DNA from: a virus
DNA: 53,901 nt
Strand: one strand, 5' to 3'
Virus record (IMG/VR): IMGVR_UViG_3300042261_000981
Location: 1-53,901 of that record
Shown here: one piece after another, positions 8,283-16,839 of the stretch
Position numbering within the stretch: the stretch's first letter is position 1
Layout: each line of letters begins with the position of its first letter
Notes under the pieces: generated by a model
Told to the model about the DNA's origin: nothing
Databases searched by the model: none
The model's input: the letters and a program-made list of their open reading frames with translations, nothing else
Translations under genes and position numbers: made by a program

Positions 8283-8719
8283 TATATAAATACGATGAAT
8301 TTTTAAATGAAACACACTATGTCGATTTAACACCGTATGAATATGCTGTTAAACCAGGAGCTTATAAGAATGCTGTAAATATAGGTTGGTTAGATAAAGG
8401 ACAAGATTATACAAAAGGAGAAGTTCCTGTAGGATTTTTGAAAAAACTAGCTAACGCTGAAATATTGGCTCATCATAAAGGGGGACATAGATGCCCTTTC
8501 TGTGGTGGCGGATATAGTAGTCAGGTTCATTATGTACAAGGAAACGGAATTAAATATGTATTTCCTCAAATGTTATCTCATTATATAAGTGAACATAATT
8601 ATAAACCGCCTCAGGAATTTATTGATGCTGTAATGTCTTTAAAAGACAAAAAAGAAGAAAGATTCAAACAAGAATTTCATCCCCCTAGTGGAGGATCACG
8701 TGGTTGGCCTTGGGGTTAA
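8279..8719 (+). CDS. Zinc-binding-like accessory protein
   Basis: A 146-aa protein beginning MIYKYDEFLNETHY, one of the best matches to the T4-type capsid-targeting sequence. The body carries GWLDKGQ, GEVPVGFLKKL and then GGHRCPFCGGG, with later histidines (LSHYISEHNY). This CxxC plus His pattern suggests one bound zinc. The GWLD ... G-x-H-x-C-x-x-C layout recalls a widespread bacterial family of unknown function. It has no DPYGEE motif, unlike its two upstream neighbours. Confidence 0.55.
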   Translation: MIYKYDEFLNETHYVDLTPYEYAVKPGAYKNAVNIGWLDKGQDYTKGEVPVGFLKKLANAEILAHHKGGHRCPFCGGGYSSQVHYVQGNGIKYVFPQMLSHYISEHNYKPPQEFIDAVMSLKDKKEERFKQEFHPPSGGSRGWPWG

Positions 8720-8732
8720 AATCCATCCAGCC

Positions 8733-8938
8733 TTATTCGACTTTTTCAAAATTGGAAGCATCAATGTGTAATTCGTGACCATTTATAAAAACTCTTAAAT
8801 GATTTTTAGCAACTCCTCTAACAACACCCTCTTAAGTCTTACTTTATCTCCAGTTTTTATTTTGGCTGAACTCATTGCGTTTTTCATCAATTCATCCATA
8901 TTTAATTCGAACTCCTCAAAAGTTTTTAAATTGTTCAT
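8733..8938 (-). pseudogene. Frameshifted SH3/KOW-like protein with targeting-like N-terminus
   Basis: Reads MNNLKTFEEFELN ... IKTGDKVRLKR from 8938, then stops early at 8795. Adding one G to the GGG run (plus 8827-8829, CCC) restores GVVRGVAKNHLRVFINGHEL to a stop at 8733. The joined protein is about 68 aa, with the recurring N-terminal signal and a small GDKVRL ... beta domain like KOW/SH3 folds. It is either a real frameshift or a homopolymer sequencing error. Confidence 0.55.
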
Positions 8939-8993
8939 GGATTTTTCTTTTCTTTTACTCTATATATTTTTTTATTTTTTTCAATTAGTGATA

Positions 8994-9005
8994 TTTAATA
9001 TATAC
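8994..9005 (+). promoter_or_regulatory. Phage promoter element TTTAATATATAC
   Basis: TTTAATATATAC, 20 bases upstream of the gene at 9026. Confidence 0.5.
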
Positions 9006-9025
9006 TAGAAAAGACAAAAAATTAA

Positions 9026-9745
9026 ATGAGAATATCAAGTCAAAATAATCAATTTATATTTCAATTCCCGGTTGACTTTATGACTAAATATCTATATGAG
9101 AAATTTCAAATATTTCTTGACAATATGCGTATGCCCTATGACAACGCTCTGGATTATCTTAATTCTACTATCAAAGAGATTGTATTTCCATCAGTAACAT
9201 ATGAAAATGTACAACAGAGATTATATGGTGGCAAGACAGTAGAAATGAAATCAGCTAAAAATATTTTTGACACATATCAACACGAACTTGATATTACTTT
9301 TAGAAGTGTAGATTCACATACAAATTATTTTATGATGCAAGAAATTCTCACAGAATTTTATCTGAACACTAGGAAACCCTATGTTCCATATTTCTCTTTA
9401 GCTATATTAGATAAAAATGGAGATTTAATTTATACAGTATTATTTAAAAATATTATATTAAAATCACAAGGAGAAAATAGATTTCAATATCAAAAACAAG
9501 ATGTAAGTGAACAAACTTTTTCTATTACATTTGGTTTTAACTATTTAGATATTATTTGGGAATTGAGAAATAATCCTTTAGAAAACTCTTCTACTATATT
9601 CGATTTACCTTTAGGACAAGGTTATTGGATAAGGAGAGATAAACCAGATTGGGAAAGTTTGAATAATATACAATTAACAAAAGAAAGAAAAAATCCTATA
9701 ATTTATCCAGATGAAAGACCAACTTATGGTACTTCACAAATATAA
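9026..9745 (+). CDS. Possible tail tube or baseplate-type structural protein
   Basis: A 239-aa protein without signal peptide or membrane segment. The central region alternates hydrophobic residues in beta-like strands (HELDITFRSV, YFSLAILDKNG, FSITFGFNYLDIIW), with a long loop and a helix in between. This layout resembles tail tube-fold proteins of contractile phages, and it has its own promoter element. The small gene at 9764 follows 18 bases later. Assignment rests on strand pattern and context only; any structural protein with this fold would fit. Confidence 0.35.
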   Translation: MRISSQNNQFIFQFPVDFMTKYLYEKFQIFLDNMRMPYDNALDYLNSTIKEIVFPSVTYENVQQRLYGGKTVEMKSAKNIFDTYQHELDITFRSVDSHTNYFMMQEILTEFYLNTRKPYVPYFSLAILDKNGDLIYTVLFKNIILKSQGENRFQYQKQDVSEQTFSITFGFNYLDIIWELRNNPLENSSTIFDLPLGQGYWIRRDKPDWESLNNIQLTKERKNPIIYPDERPTYGTSQI

Positions 9746-9763
9746 AAAATAATAACCAGAAAA

Positions 9764-10036
9764 ATGAGAATAAGAAGATTATCAGAAGAAATAGGTTTCT
9801 CCTATACAAATAAAGAAGAAGAAGTCGCTCAAGATAAAACAAATGTTAAAAAAGCACCTAAATTAGGTCTATTAAATAATATTTTAAAACCTATAGCTAA
9901 AAGCGCATTCGAAGCTGGTAAATCTGGTATAACATTTGATGAATGGTGGAATGATTTTGCTGGCGGTGATCAAGCAGATAGTGCCCCAAAACAGAGGAAT
10001 TCAATGGGATTCATAGCAAATAGAGAAAGAGTATAA
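9764..10036 (+). CDS. Small hypothetical protein downstream of possible tail protein
   Basis: A 90-aa protein, basic at the start (MRIRRLSEEIGF), with a middle helix (LGLLNNILKPIAKSAFEAG) and an acidic Trp-containing stretch (FDEWWNDFAGGD). No known family. It is probably in the same transcript as the gene at 9026 and may be a small virion or chaperone protein, but this is only context. Confidence 0.45.
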   Translation: MRIRRLSEEIGFSYTNKEEEVAQDKTNVKKAPKLGLLNNILKPIAKSAFEAGKSGITFDEWWNDFAGGDQADSAPKQRNSMGFIANRERV

Positions 10037-10097
10037 ATAAAATTTAAAAAAACTTCTGTCATTCGCTCGCTTATAATATCTATCAAATTATTAAATT

Positions 10098-11261
10098 ATG
10101 GTAGATACACTAGAAAAAAAGCAAGGAATGGTTGTAGATGACGATTTCTTCGAAAAATTAAAGAACGAAAACAAAGTTTTCAAGTACAAGAGCAAAGACA
10201 AACACGCCACACTAACAGATGACTACCTTTTCTTTTTGAAGAAACTAGAAGAGGATTCTAAAACATTCAAACAAATAGAAGAAGGAGAAGTTGTAGAAGG
10301 AAAAATCGTTGAAGTCAACGGTAAAGAAATTATTATTGACATCAATTTTAAAGATACTGTGTTCGTCGAAAGCAAAACTATCGACAAAGACATGTTTGAA
10401 AATTTACATGCCGGGGAACCTATTAAAGTTATGATCACTGAAATAAGTGATGAACCATATTACATTAAAGGATCATTAAACGATCTTTTAAAACTCAACA
10501 TATCCAATGTTGTTAAAGAACATTTCAACGAAAATATTCACTTTTTCGCTACAGTAAAAGAATCACAACCCGCCGGATATTATCTAAACTTAGAAGTAGA
10601 TGGTCAAATTGTAGACGCTTTTATGCCTAATACATTAGCAGGAGTTAATAAACTCCACGATCCAACGTCCATTGTTGGTGAGAAATTCGAGGTAATGATT
10701 GAAACATTAGAACAAGATAAAGGTGTTTATGTTGTAAGTCGTAAAAAATATCTTGAAAATCTAATTCCAGAAAGAATCAAACAATTGAAAAAAGAATGGA
10801 TTAGAAATAAAAATAAGGTTTATGACGGAATAGTAACAGGATCAACTCCTTTCGGAGTATTCATCGAATTCTGTGAATATTTAACATGCATGATACATCG
10901 TTATAATGTTAATCCAGAGTGGCAACCAGATGAAAAATGGTCAACACTTAAACCAGGTATGACTGTTCCTTTCTATATCAAAGATATTATAACTAGAAAG
11001 AATAAAGTTATAGCTACACAAATTTTAAGAGAATCTCTTTGGGATACCATTAAAGTAGATGATGTAGTAAAAGGTAAAGTCATATCAATCAAACCTTTTG
11101 GAGCTCTTATACAATTGGATGATGAAACAAATGGTTTAATTCAGAATACTTATCTTCAAAAAAACAAAATTGACTTAACTATGGGTCAAGAAATTGAAGT
11201 TAGGGTTACAAGTATAATGAAAGACGAAAGAAAAATCAATCTTTCATTGGTAAAATTGTAA
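10098..11261 (+). CDS. Ribosomal protein S1-like, four S1 RNA-binding domains
   Basis: A 387-aa protein built from about four S1 (OB-fold) domains, roughly residues 62-130, 145-215, 238-315 and 322-387. Clear S1 hallmarks are GEVVEGKIVEVNGKEIIIDI, YDGIVTGSTPFGVFIEF and VVKGKVISIKPFGALIQLDDETNGLI. The first about 60 residues are charged. Bacterial S1 has six domains and loads mRNA on the 30S subunit; a shorter phage version could redirect ribosomes to phage mRNAs, which mostly lack strong Shine-Dalgarno sites here. Phage-encoded S1 has been noted in huge-phage genomes. A strong terminator follows the gene at 11291. It could instead act as a general RNA chaperone. Confidence 0.85.
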   Translation: MVDTLEKKQGMVVDDDFFEKLKNENKVFKYKSKDKHATLTDDYLFFLKKLEEDSKTFKQIEEGEVVEGKIVEVNGKEIIIDINFKDTVFVESKTIDKDMFENLHAGEPIKVMITEISDEPYYIKGSLNDLLKLNISNVVKEHFNENIHFFATVKESQPAGYYLNLEVDGQIVDAFMPNTLAGVNKLHDPTSIVGEKFEVMIETLEQDKGVYVVSRKKYLENLIPERIKQLKKEWIRNKNKVYDGIVTGSTPFGVFIEFCEYLTCMIHRYNVNPEWQPDEKWSTLKPGMTVPFYIKDIITRKNKVIATQILRESLWDTIKVDDVVKGKVISIKPFGALIQLDDETNGLIQNTYLQKNKIDLTMGQEIEVRVTSIMKDERKINLSLVKL

Positions 11262-11290
11262 AAACTGACATTAAATCATTAATATATAAA

Positions 11291-11320
11291 AATGATAGCA
11301 ATTAAATTGCTATCATTTTT
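11291..11320 (+). terminator. Rho-independent terminator after S1 gene
   Basis: An 11-bp perfect stem AATGATAGCAA / TTGCTATCATT with a 5-base loop, followed by a T run. Confidence 0.75.
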
Positions 11321-11372
11321 ATATATTGAATTATTTTATTAATTTAGCGACGTAAAAAATAAAATTAACTAA

Positions 11373-11855
11373 ATGAAAGACTTCAAGCTTTTCGGTGGGC
11401 AGGAATTAGAGGATCTTGGAAAATACATTAAGGAGTATTACGCTCAGAACCCAGATATTAAGATATTTGTTGGTACTGACTCTGCTCAGCATGGAAAAGT
11501 AACAAAATACGCTACTGTCGTATCTCTTTTACGTCCAGGTAAGGGTGTTCACATCGTTTTCAAAAGAACTAACATTCGTAGAGAAAGAGATATGTTCACA
11601 CGTCTATGGAATGAAGTAGAATACTCCCGTGAGGTTGCAGACTATATTCACGATGAAATGGAAGGAATCTACCCACACGAAGACAATGTTAAGATTCCAG
11701 TCGTTCATATGGACTTTAACAAATCTCCAAAACACAAATCTAATGTTGTCCACGACTTATCCGTTGGATATATGAAAGGATTTGGATATGAAGTTCATAC
11801 TAAACCTGATAGCTGGTGTTCGACATACGCAGCAGACGAACTTGTCAAGAAATAA
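11373..11855 (+). CDS. YkuK-like (DUF458) RNase H-fold protein
   Basis: A 160-aa protein matching the DUF458/YkuK family, predicted to adopt an RNase H-like fold. Features are IFVGTDSAQHG near the start (an acidic residue on strand 1), a basic helix RTNIRRERDMFTRLWNE, VVHMDFNKSP and a final KPDSWCSTYAADELVKK. Length is normal for the family. The biochemical role is not established; a nuclease acting on RNA or RNA-DNA hybrids is the usual prediction. It is followed by two stacked terminators. Confidence 0.7.
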   Translation: MKDFKLFGGQELEDLGKYIKEYYAQNPDIKIFVGTDSAQHGKVTKYATVVSLLRPGKGVHIVFKRTNIRRERDMFTRLWNEVEYSREVADYIHDEMEGIYPHEDNVKIPVVHMDFNKSPKHKSNVVHDLSVGYMKGFGYEVHTKPDSWCSTYAADELVKK

Positions 11856-11940
11856 AACGGAAGTACAGACTTGGATTTCTGATCCTCTGTCATAGACTCC
11901 GTTTTTTGAAACACTCAAACTTTGTTTGAGTGTTTTTTTT
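11856..11940 (+). terminator. Two tandem hairpins with T tails
   Basis: First hairpin (about 11858-11906): three nested stems, ACGGA/TCCGT, ACAGA/TCTGT and GGAT/ATCC, then T6. Second (11910-11940): an 11-bp stem AACACTCAAAC / GTTTGAGTGTT with TTT loop and T8. The second is a classic terminator. The first is unusually elaborate and might also be a small structured RNA or 3' stabiliser. Confidence 0.7.
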
Positions 11941-11981
11941 GTTCTGTGAATTTTATATATAGCGTAAAATAATCTTGACAA

Positions 11982-12404
11982 ATGATCATTTCATTTGAAT
12001 TATATAACGAAAGCCTAAAGAATTTTTCTTTCCTCGTGGATAAAGAAGAACTTAATAATTATTTTTGTGAAAAGATTGATTCTAATACTCTTATGGAATT
12101 ATATAAGGAACCATTATATTTCAATGATAAAGAAATAAAATATATTTTTTTATATACAAAAGGCGAAAATTATCTTGGTAGAAAAAAGAAACAAAGTTTT
12201 TCTCACAAACCTTTAGAAAATTTAGAATTTAGAGTTGATAAATATTCTGTGAGATTCAAGGGCGAAACTCATACGATGTATATTCTAATTGTTAATAAAG
12301 ATAGGGAACAATATATGTTCTATGCAAGAAATCTCGTATCTTGTTTTAGAAAGGTAGATGAATTAAAAAAGACAACTAAAAAGTCATTTAAGGACTGGTT
12401 ATGA
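11982..12404 (+). CDS. Accessory protein with targeting-like N-terminus
   Basis: A 140-aa protein beginning MIISFELYNESLKN, which fits the recurring N-terminal signal. The rest is mixed alpha/beta with many aromatic and basic residues and no recognised domain. Its stop overlaps the next start by 4 bases (ATGA), coupling it to the P-loop protein at 12401. No DPYGEE motif. Confidence 0.55.
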   Translation: MIISFELYNESLKNFSFLVDKEELNNYFCEKIDSNTLMELYKEPLYFNDKEIKYIFLYTKGENYLGRKKKQSFSHKPLENLEFRVDKYSVRFKGETHTMYILIVNKDREQYMFYARNLVSCFRKVDELKKTTKKSFKDWL

Positions 12405-14119
12405 AAAACGTAGATTCTTATGAATTGCATATTATAAATGAAAGTTTTGATTATAGACTTTACGAAACAAAGAAAAGTAATTTTTTTCTTGGCGTTCAAA
12501 ATGACTTAAAGAAAAAACTATCATTAAATTTATATTTTGTTGGAACTTTCCAAATGGGAATATCTGCTTTATACCCAATAGTTGAGGCTTTAATGCACAA
12601 CGAAAGAGTTATGGGCATTACTGACGAACGAATTGTTCTACTAACCTTATTTGCCATAACACAAATTTTACACGTTTTTAACGATGACTTCAAGAGAATT
12701 AAAGAAGAACTCAAAGATCAAGGTCTTATGGAATGGGCTAACAAGGTAAAAGAAACTGTATTATCTGTTAGTAGATTATTTAAGTTTGTTGCAGAGAGTT
12801 TTGGAAAAATTGTTGATGCTTTTACTGACATGTTTGCTTATGTGGCTTTGGCAATTCCTTTTGAAGCTGTTGTATTAGATTTAATTATGAAACATGGATT
12901 AGATACTAAAACATTTCCATATGAAATTGGATTAATTGGTGTTGGAGTAGGTATATTTTCTATTAAGACTTTAATAAGTAAAATATGGGAGAAAATAAAA
13001 GGAAAGAGAAATGAATCTTATTTGATTGAAAATAATATTAACGATGAACATTTATTAGTATCAGCTTTCCCAGGAATGCGTCTTATATCTGGTTTCCCAG
13101 GCATAGGTAAGAGTCATTTCTTCAGAGTTATGCAACAAGATGGTATTAAAAAAGTATTAGATTCAGATTCTACTAATTTTTCATGGATAGAGAAGGGAGT
13201 TAGAAATCCTGATTTTCCAAATAACTATATTGATCATATAAAGAAAAATAAAGATAAAGCAGATATTATTCTAATATCATCACATGATGTTGTAAGAAAA
13301 GCTTTAGTCGAAAATAATATTCCTTTTATATTAGTTTATCCGAATAGAAATATAAAGGAAGAATATATTGCTAGATATAGACAAAGAGGCAGTGATGAAA
13401 AATTTGTTAAATTATTAGAAGATAATTGGGATAAATTTATAGATGATTGTGAAAAACAAAAAGGATGTAAACATGTGGTTATTCATAGCGGAGAATACTT
13501 AAGTAATAAGATAGAAGACTTGATGAAGGATGATGAAGTAAATGAAAGACTCTTTGGAAGAAAAAAAGAAAAACATAAAGTTAAGACATTAAAAGATTGG
13601 ATGTTTGTTAAAAAAGGCGAACCTCCAATGACTTTTACCGAAGAAGAAAATGAAAAATTCCAAAAAGAGAAAAGAGTTATTAAGAAAAATTATAGAAAGA
13701 GATTAGACAGGATTTTGCTGGTTTGTCCTTACGGTGAAGAAAAATGGGAGAACGAAAGCGTGAAAAGCTTATTAGACCCTTACGGAGAAGAAGATTGGGA
13801 AGAAAATAAGAATCTCTATATTATTTATGTTATAGGTCAAGATGCTAATTTTCTAGCAAAGAAAAAAATTAGAAAACAAGGAAGGTGGGATGACCCCTAT
13901 TATGAAATAGCTTATAAAGAAAGACACGGTAGATTAGTATTCGATAGAGGATTTAATGTGAACGACCCATATCCAGCAAAAAAAGTAGAAGAAATATTAA
14001 ATGGAACAGAATTAGTTGGTTATACAACAGGATTTAGTAATGTTAGATTTGATACATTAGAAAATATAATACAAGGGACAGGAATAAATATCGATGATAT
14101 TAATTTCATGCATAGATAA
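12401..14119 (+). CDS. P-loop kinase-like membrane-associated protein with two PYGEExW motifs
   Basis: A 572-aa multidomain protein. Residues 1-14 (MKNVDSYELHIINE) resemble the N-terminal targeting signal. Residues about 40-190 contain several hydrophobic stretches that could be membrane segments (for example ADMFAYVALAIPFEAVVLDL-like region). Near residue 230, LISGFPGIGKSHFF is a Walker A motif, followed by VLDSDS and ILISSHDVV as expected for small P-loop kinases (polynucleotide or nucleotide kinase-like). Two motif copies follow: VCPYGEEKWE (first residue changed from Asp to Cys) and LDPYGEEDWEE. The C-terminal 130 residues are unassigned. The substrate is unknown. The combination of kinase, membrane region and targeting signal suggests an effector acting in the infected cell. 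Confidence 0.6.
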   Translation: MKNVDSYELHIINESFDYRLYETKKSNFFLGVQNDLKKKLSLNLYFVGTFQMGISALYPIVEALMHNERVMGITDERIVLLTLFAITQILHVFNDDFKRIKEELKDQGLMEWANKVKETVLSVSRLFKFVAESFGKIVDAFTDMFAYVALAIPFEAVVLDLIMKHGLDTKTFPYEIGLIGVGVGIFSIKTLISKIWEKIKGKRNESYLIENNINDEHLLVSAFPGMRLISGFPGIGKSHFFRVMQQDGIKKVLDSDSTNFSWIEKGVRNPDFPNNYIDHIKKNKDKADIILISSHDVVRKALVENNIPFILVYPNRNIKEEYIARYRQRGSDEKFVKLLEDNWDKFIDDCEKQKGCKHVVIHSGEYLSNKIEDLMKDDEVNERLFGRKKEKHKVKTLKDWMFVKKGEPPMTFTEEENEKFQKEKRVIKKNYRKRLDRILLVCPYGEEKWENESVKSLLDPYGEEDWEENKNLYIIYVIGQDANFLAKKKIRKQGRWDDPYYEIAYKERHGRLVFDRGFNVNDPYPAKKVEEILNGTELVGYTTGFSNVRFDTLENIIQGTGINIDDINFMHR

Positions 14120-14122
14120 GAT

Positions 14123-14968
14123 ATGAAAGTAAAGAAACTAAAAGACTATAATAAAAAAAGAATAATGGTCATAGTCGGTTCGGCTAGATCTGAAGATAAT
14201 TGCCCTGGACAAGATAGTAAAACTGGGAAAATAGTTAAAGATGCCCTTAAAGATCTACCCAAAGACATCGAAATAGATTTAGTAGATTTATCTATACAAT
14301 TAGATAAACCGATTATTCAACCTTGTAAGGGATGTATTTCAACTGCCGGTGGGGCTCACTGCCATTTCCCATGTGATTGCTTCTTTAAAGGGGATAAAGA
14401 ACATCCTGATTTTATGTCTGATTTCGATATTTATAAAAGAATGTTGAAGGCAGACGCTTTTATAGTCTTTTCTCCTATTAACTGGTGGAATGTTCCAACA
14501 CAAGTTAAAGCTTTCTTCGATAGATTAACATGTGGATCTTTAACAATAACAGCAAAACAGGCACAAGAACTTTGGCCAGATGATGCTAAAAACGCAAAGA
14601 AAACAAAGAAATTTTCAGAAACGGAAGAATGTAAAAAGATGGTAAAGAACCATTTGGAAGGCAAAATTGGAGCCTTTTATATTCACGGAGATGATGGTGC
14701 TGATGATTATAAAGATAGAAAATTCCCAGCTAGTATGACTAAATATGAAATTGGTAAATATAATGAACCAAAGAATTGTATTCTTCCTATTGTTTGGCAA
14801 TGTAGATATATGGGAATTGATGTTCCTGAAGAATTAATAGATGCTTTTTATATAAATGAAGATATAAGTTATAGTGAAGCTAATGATAGACTTAAAAATG
14901 GTAAAATGGAATATGCTATTAAAAAAGCACATAAATTGATAATAGATACCTATGAATATCTTGACTAA
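14123..14968 (+). CDS. NAD(P)H-dependent flavodoxin-fold oxidoreductase
   Basis: A 281-aa protein of the NADPH-dependent FMN reductase type. The N-terminus KKRIMVIVGSARSEDN is the phosphate-binding loop of the flavodoxin fold; the CKGCISTAGGAHCHFPCDCFF stretch has the cysteine-rich pattern of iron-sulfur flavoprotein-like members; ADAFIVFSPINWWNVPTQVKAFFDR is the typical flavin-contacting segment. It probably reduces a quinone, flavin or another small substrate. The gene starts 4 bases after the kinase-like gene. The last about 130 residues extend beyond the core fold and are unassigned. Confidence 0.75.
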   Translation: MKVKKLKDYNKKRIMVIVGSARSEDNCPGQDSKTGKIVKDALKDLPKDIEIDLVDLSIQLDKPIIQPCKGCISTAGGAHCHFPCDCFFKGDKEHPDFMSDFDIYKRMLKADAFIVFSPINWWNVPTQVKAFFDRLTCGSLTITAKQAQELWPDDAKNAKKTKKFSETEECKKMVKNHLEGKIGAFYIHGDDGADDYKDRKFPASMTKYEIGKYNEPKNCILPIVWQCRYMGIDVPEELIDAFYINEDISYSEANDRLKNGKMEYAIKKAHKLIIDTYEYLD

Positions 14969-15192
14969 ATATTATGATTTCATAAAAGAAAATGTAGAAA
15001 CTACAAAAGTAGAAGTAGATGGCAACTATCTATATCACTTATATTATGAAGATGGAAGAAATCACAATGAAACTTCCAGATATTTAAAAAATCTTTTAAA
15101 AGATAAAGATGTAAGTTTGGCATAAAGATACAGAACCTCTTGGTGATTATGGTGTATATTTAATAAGATTAGATAGAAATAAAATTATTTAA
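14952..15192 (+). pseudogene. Frameshifted accessory protein with targeting-like N-terminus
   Basis: Starts MNILTKYYDFIKENVE, matching the N-terminal signal, and stops at 15125 after 57 residues. Removing one T from the TTT run near 15117 continues into WHKDTEPLGDYGVYLIRL to a TAA at 15192, one base before the next ATG. The exact fit to the next gene suggests the longer frame is the true one. Either a real frameshift or a homopolymer error. Confidence 0.5.
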
Positions 15193-15999
15193 ATGTTTAA
15201 CATAGGAGATAGAGTAATTTATATTTATAAAGGAAAAAGATACGAATTTAAGGGAGGCATGCAAGAACTTGACGGACTTAATGGCACTGTGATAGATATT
15301 CATTTGATTGATTTTGAAGGTGTTGTCGGCATTCAATTTGATGAAAGTATAAGGAAATTTGGTGGGCATAATTGTGAAGGTAGAGGGAAAGAAGGATATT
15401 GTAGATATGTATCTAAAAACGAAGTAGAACATATTGAAGAAAAAGGAGATATAAAGTGGTTTAATGGGGACAAATTCGAAAATAAAAATATAATATATAG
15501 TAACATGATAACAAAATTCGATAATTATATTAAAGAAGAATTTAATCTTATACATAAAATAGGAGTGGCTATGGACCTAAGTAAACCTGATGATGATATT
15601 ATAAAAAAAATAATAAGAATTGTTAGAAAACAAGGAGTAGATGAGGGAAGATATAAAGTAGAATATCTCGACAATGGTGGTAAAACATGGCGTCCTAGTA
15701 GAATAAATAGTTATGTTATAATAAGGGTTCCAAAAGATTTTAAAGACGTGGATCCATATGGTGAAGAAGAATGGGAAGAAAATAAACCAATAAGAATAAG
15801 AATAGATAGACACGTTTATGAACATAATTGGAGACATTATTATATGTTTTATGTAAACGATAGGAAATTAGAAGTATCAGATTCTAATGTAGAGACACTA
15901 ATAGAATTATTGGAGAGACCCAGTAAAAGAAGAGAAGAAGAAAGAGAAAGAGCCAAAAAAAGAGCCAATGATGATCTCAGAAAAGATCTCTTTAATTAA
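15193..15999 (+). CDS. Fusion-like protein: SH3/KOW-like part plus DPYGEEEW accessory part
   Basis: A 268-aa ORF with two distinct parts. Residues 1-104 have a KOW/SH3-like layout (GDRVIYI ... LDGLNGTVIDIHLI ... GYCRYVSKNEVE), like other GDxV proteins here. At residue 105 (15505) an internal Met starts MITKFDNYIKEEFN, a strong targeting-like signal, directly preceded by a TAATATATAG element at 15491. The second part carries VDPYGEEEWEE and ends in a basic coiled region. The internal start with its own promoter suggests that a shorter protein (15505-15999) is made, and that two once separate genes are now in frame. Function unknown. Confidence 0.6.
   Translation: MFNIGDRVIYIYKGKRYEFKGGMQELDGLNGTVIDIHLIDFEGVVGIQFDESIRKFGGHNCEGRGKEGYCRYVSKNEVEHIEEKGDIKWFNGDKFENKNIIYSNMITKFDNYIKEEFNLIHKIGVAMDLSKPDDDIIKKIIRIVRKQGVDEGRYKVEYLDNGGKTWRPSRINSYVIIRVPKDFKDVDPYGEEEWEENKPIRIRIDRHVYEHNWRHYYMFYVNDRKLEVSDSNVETLIELLERPSKRREEERERAKKRANDDLRKDLFN
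15491..15500 (+). promoter_or_regulatory. Internal phage promoter element TAATATATAG
   Basis: TAATATATAG inside the open frame 15193-15999, 4 bases before the internal ATG at 15505 that begins a targeting-like peptide. Confidence 0.45.
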
Positions 16000-16772
16000 T
16001 GATTTTTCATCCACTGATTAAAAGCACCAACCCACATTTGTAAAAGTTCCATATGTTCTTGGACAGTAACACCATAAACATGATTGTCAACTTTCATAGG
16101 ACTTTTTGTATCTGTACCCATTTGTGATCCATAAGGCCAACTATTTCTTACAATCGTTATTCTAGATATAGGATTTTCTATATTCCTATCTTTTTTTCTT
16201 AACAAATAAGAAACTAAATGCCCTTGTTTTAATTGTTTTGAAAGACCATACCAAGTTTCTACGAATTCTTTATCGTATCTTGGATCATTTATATCCATAC
16301 ATGAAGACCACCCTCTACCGGTAGATTGCCCTATTATATCATATGGATGTCTTGAGATAACTACAGTATATTCTTTATCTTTTAATGTATTATTCTTACT
16401 ATCTTCGTAAGCTTTAAGAAGATCTTCTCTTCCTAATTTTACAAACAGTCTTCCAATTTTTATCTCTCTACCGTCTTTATCTATACATATTCCTTTAATA
16501 TAATCTTTTATAGGATACCTATACCAATTCATATAATCTATAATTTCTTGTGGAATTCTTATTTGCCATTTGTTTGGATCTACTTCAATATCAAAATATA
16601 TTCTATAATAATTTTTATCGTGATCAGCAAATCTTTTAAAATATTCTTTATATATTTGTTGATCCTTTCCATCTAAATATTTATGATAAGGTTTATAACT
16701 ATTAAAAGTTACTGCTTCATTATATTGTACGAAATTATACATAAAATTATATATTAATTTTTTTTTATTCAA
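15996..16772 (-). CDS. Hypothetical protein of the SSCM-motif group
   Basis: A 258-aa protein with no membrane segment. Its most telling feature is GQSTGRGWSSCMDINDP near residue 155, then a hydrophobic strand (HLVSYLLRKKD) and ISRITIVRNSW. The same order (a (S/G)SC(M/A) core followed by strands that include a conserved basic position) recurs in the proteins at 25180-27624 and 33502-34503. Such proteins recur in phages, with no function known to me. The single conserved Cys next to Ser could be catalytic or structural. Confidence 0.5.
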   Translation of the reverse strand: MNKKKLIYNFMYNFVQYNEAVTFNSYKPYHKYLDGKDQQIYKEYFKRFADHDKNYYRIYFDIEVDPNKWQIRIPQEIIDYMNWYRYPIKDYIKGICIDKDGREIKIGRLFVKLGREDLLKAYEDSKNNTLKDKEYTVVISRHPYDIIGQSTGRGWSSCMDINDPRYDKEFVETWYGLSKQLKQGHLVSYLLRKKDRNIENPISRITIVRNSWPYGSQMGTDTKSPMKVDNHVYGVTVQEHMELLQMWVGAFNQWMKNH

Positions 16773-16792
16773 ATTTATGTCGTATTTTTGTA

Positions 16793-16800
16793 AAACAAAT
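16793..16800 (+). promoter_or_regulatory. Bacteroidetes-type -7 box TATTTTTG
   Basis: TATTTTTG matches TAnnTTTG, 39 bases upstream of the UAG-containing PTH2 gene and just upstream of a phage-type element. Confidence 0.4.
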
Positions 16801-16807
16801 TCAGAAA

Positions 16808-16819
16808 ATTAATATATAA
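16808..16819 (+). promoter_or_regulatory. Phage promoter element ATTAATATATAA plus Shine-Dalgarno
   Basis: ATTAATATATAA, followed by AAAAAAGGAG (near 16823), a Shine-Dalgarno-like site before the ATG at 16840. Stronger ribosome sites of this kind (AAAGGAGG) recur through 17210-17700 but are rare elsewhere in the window. Confidence 0.45.
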
Positions 16820-16839
16820 TCAAAAAAGGAGAATTAAAA

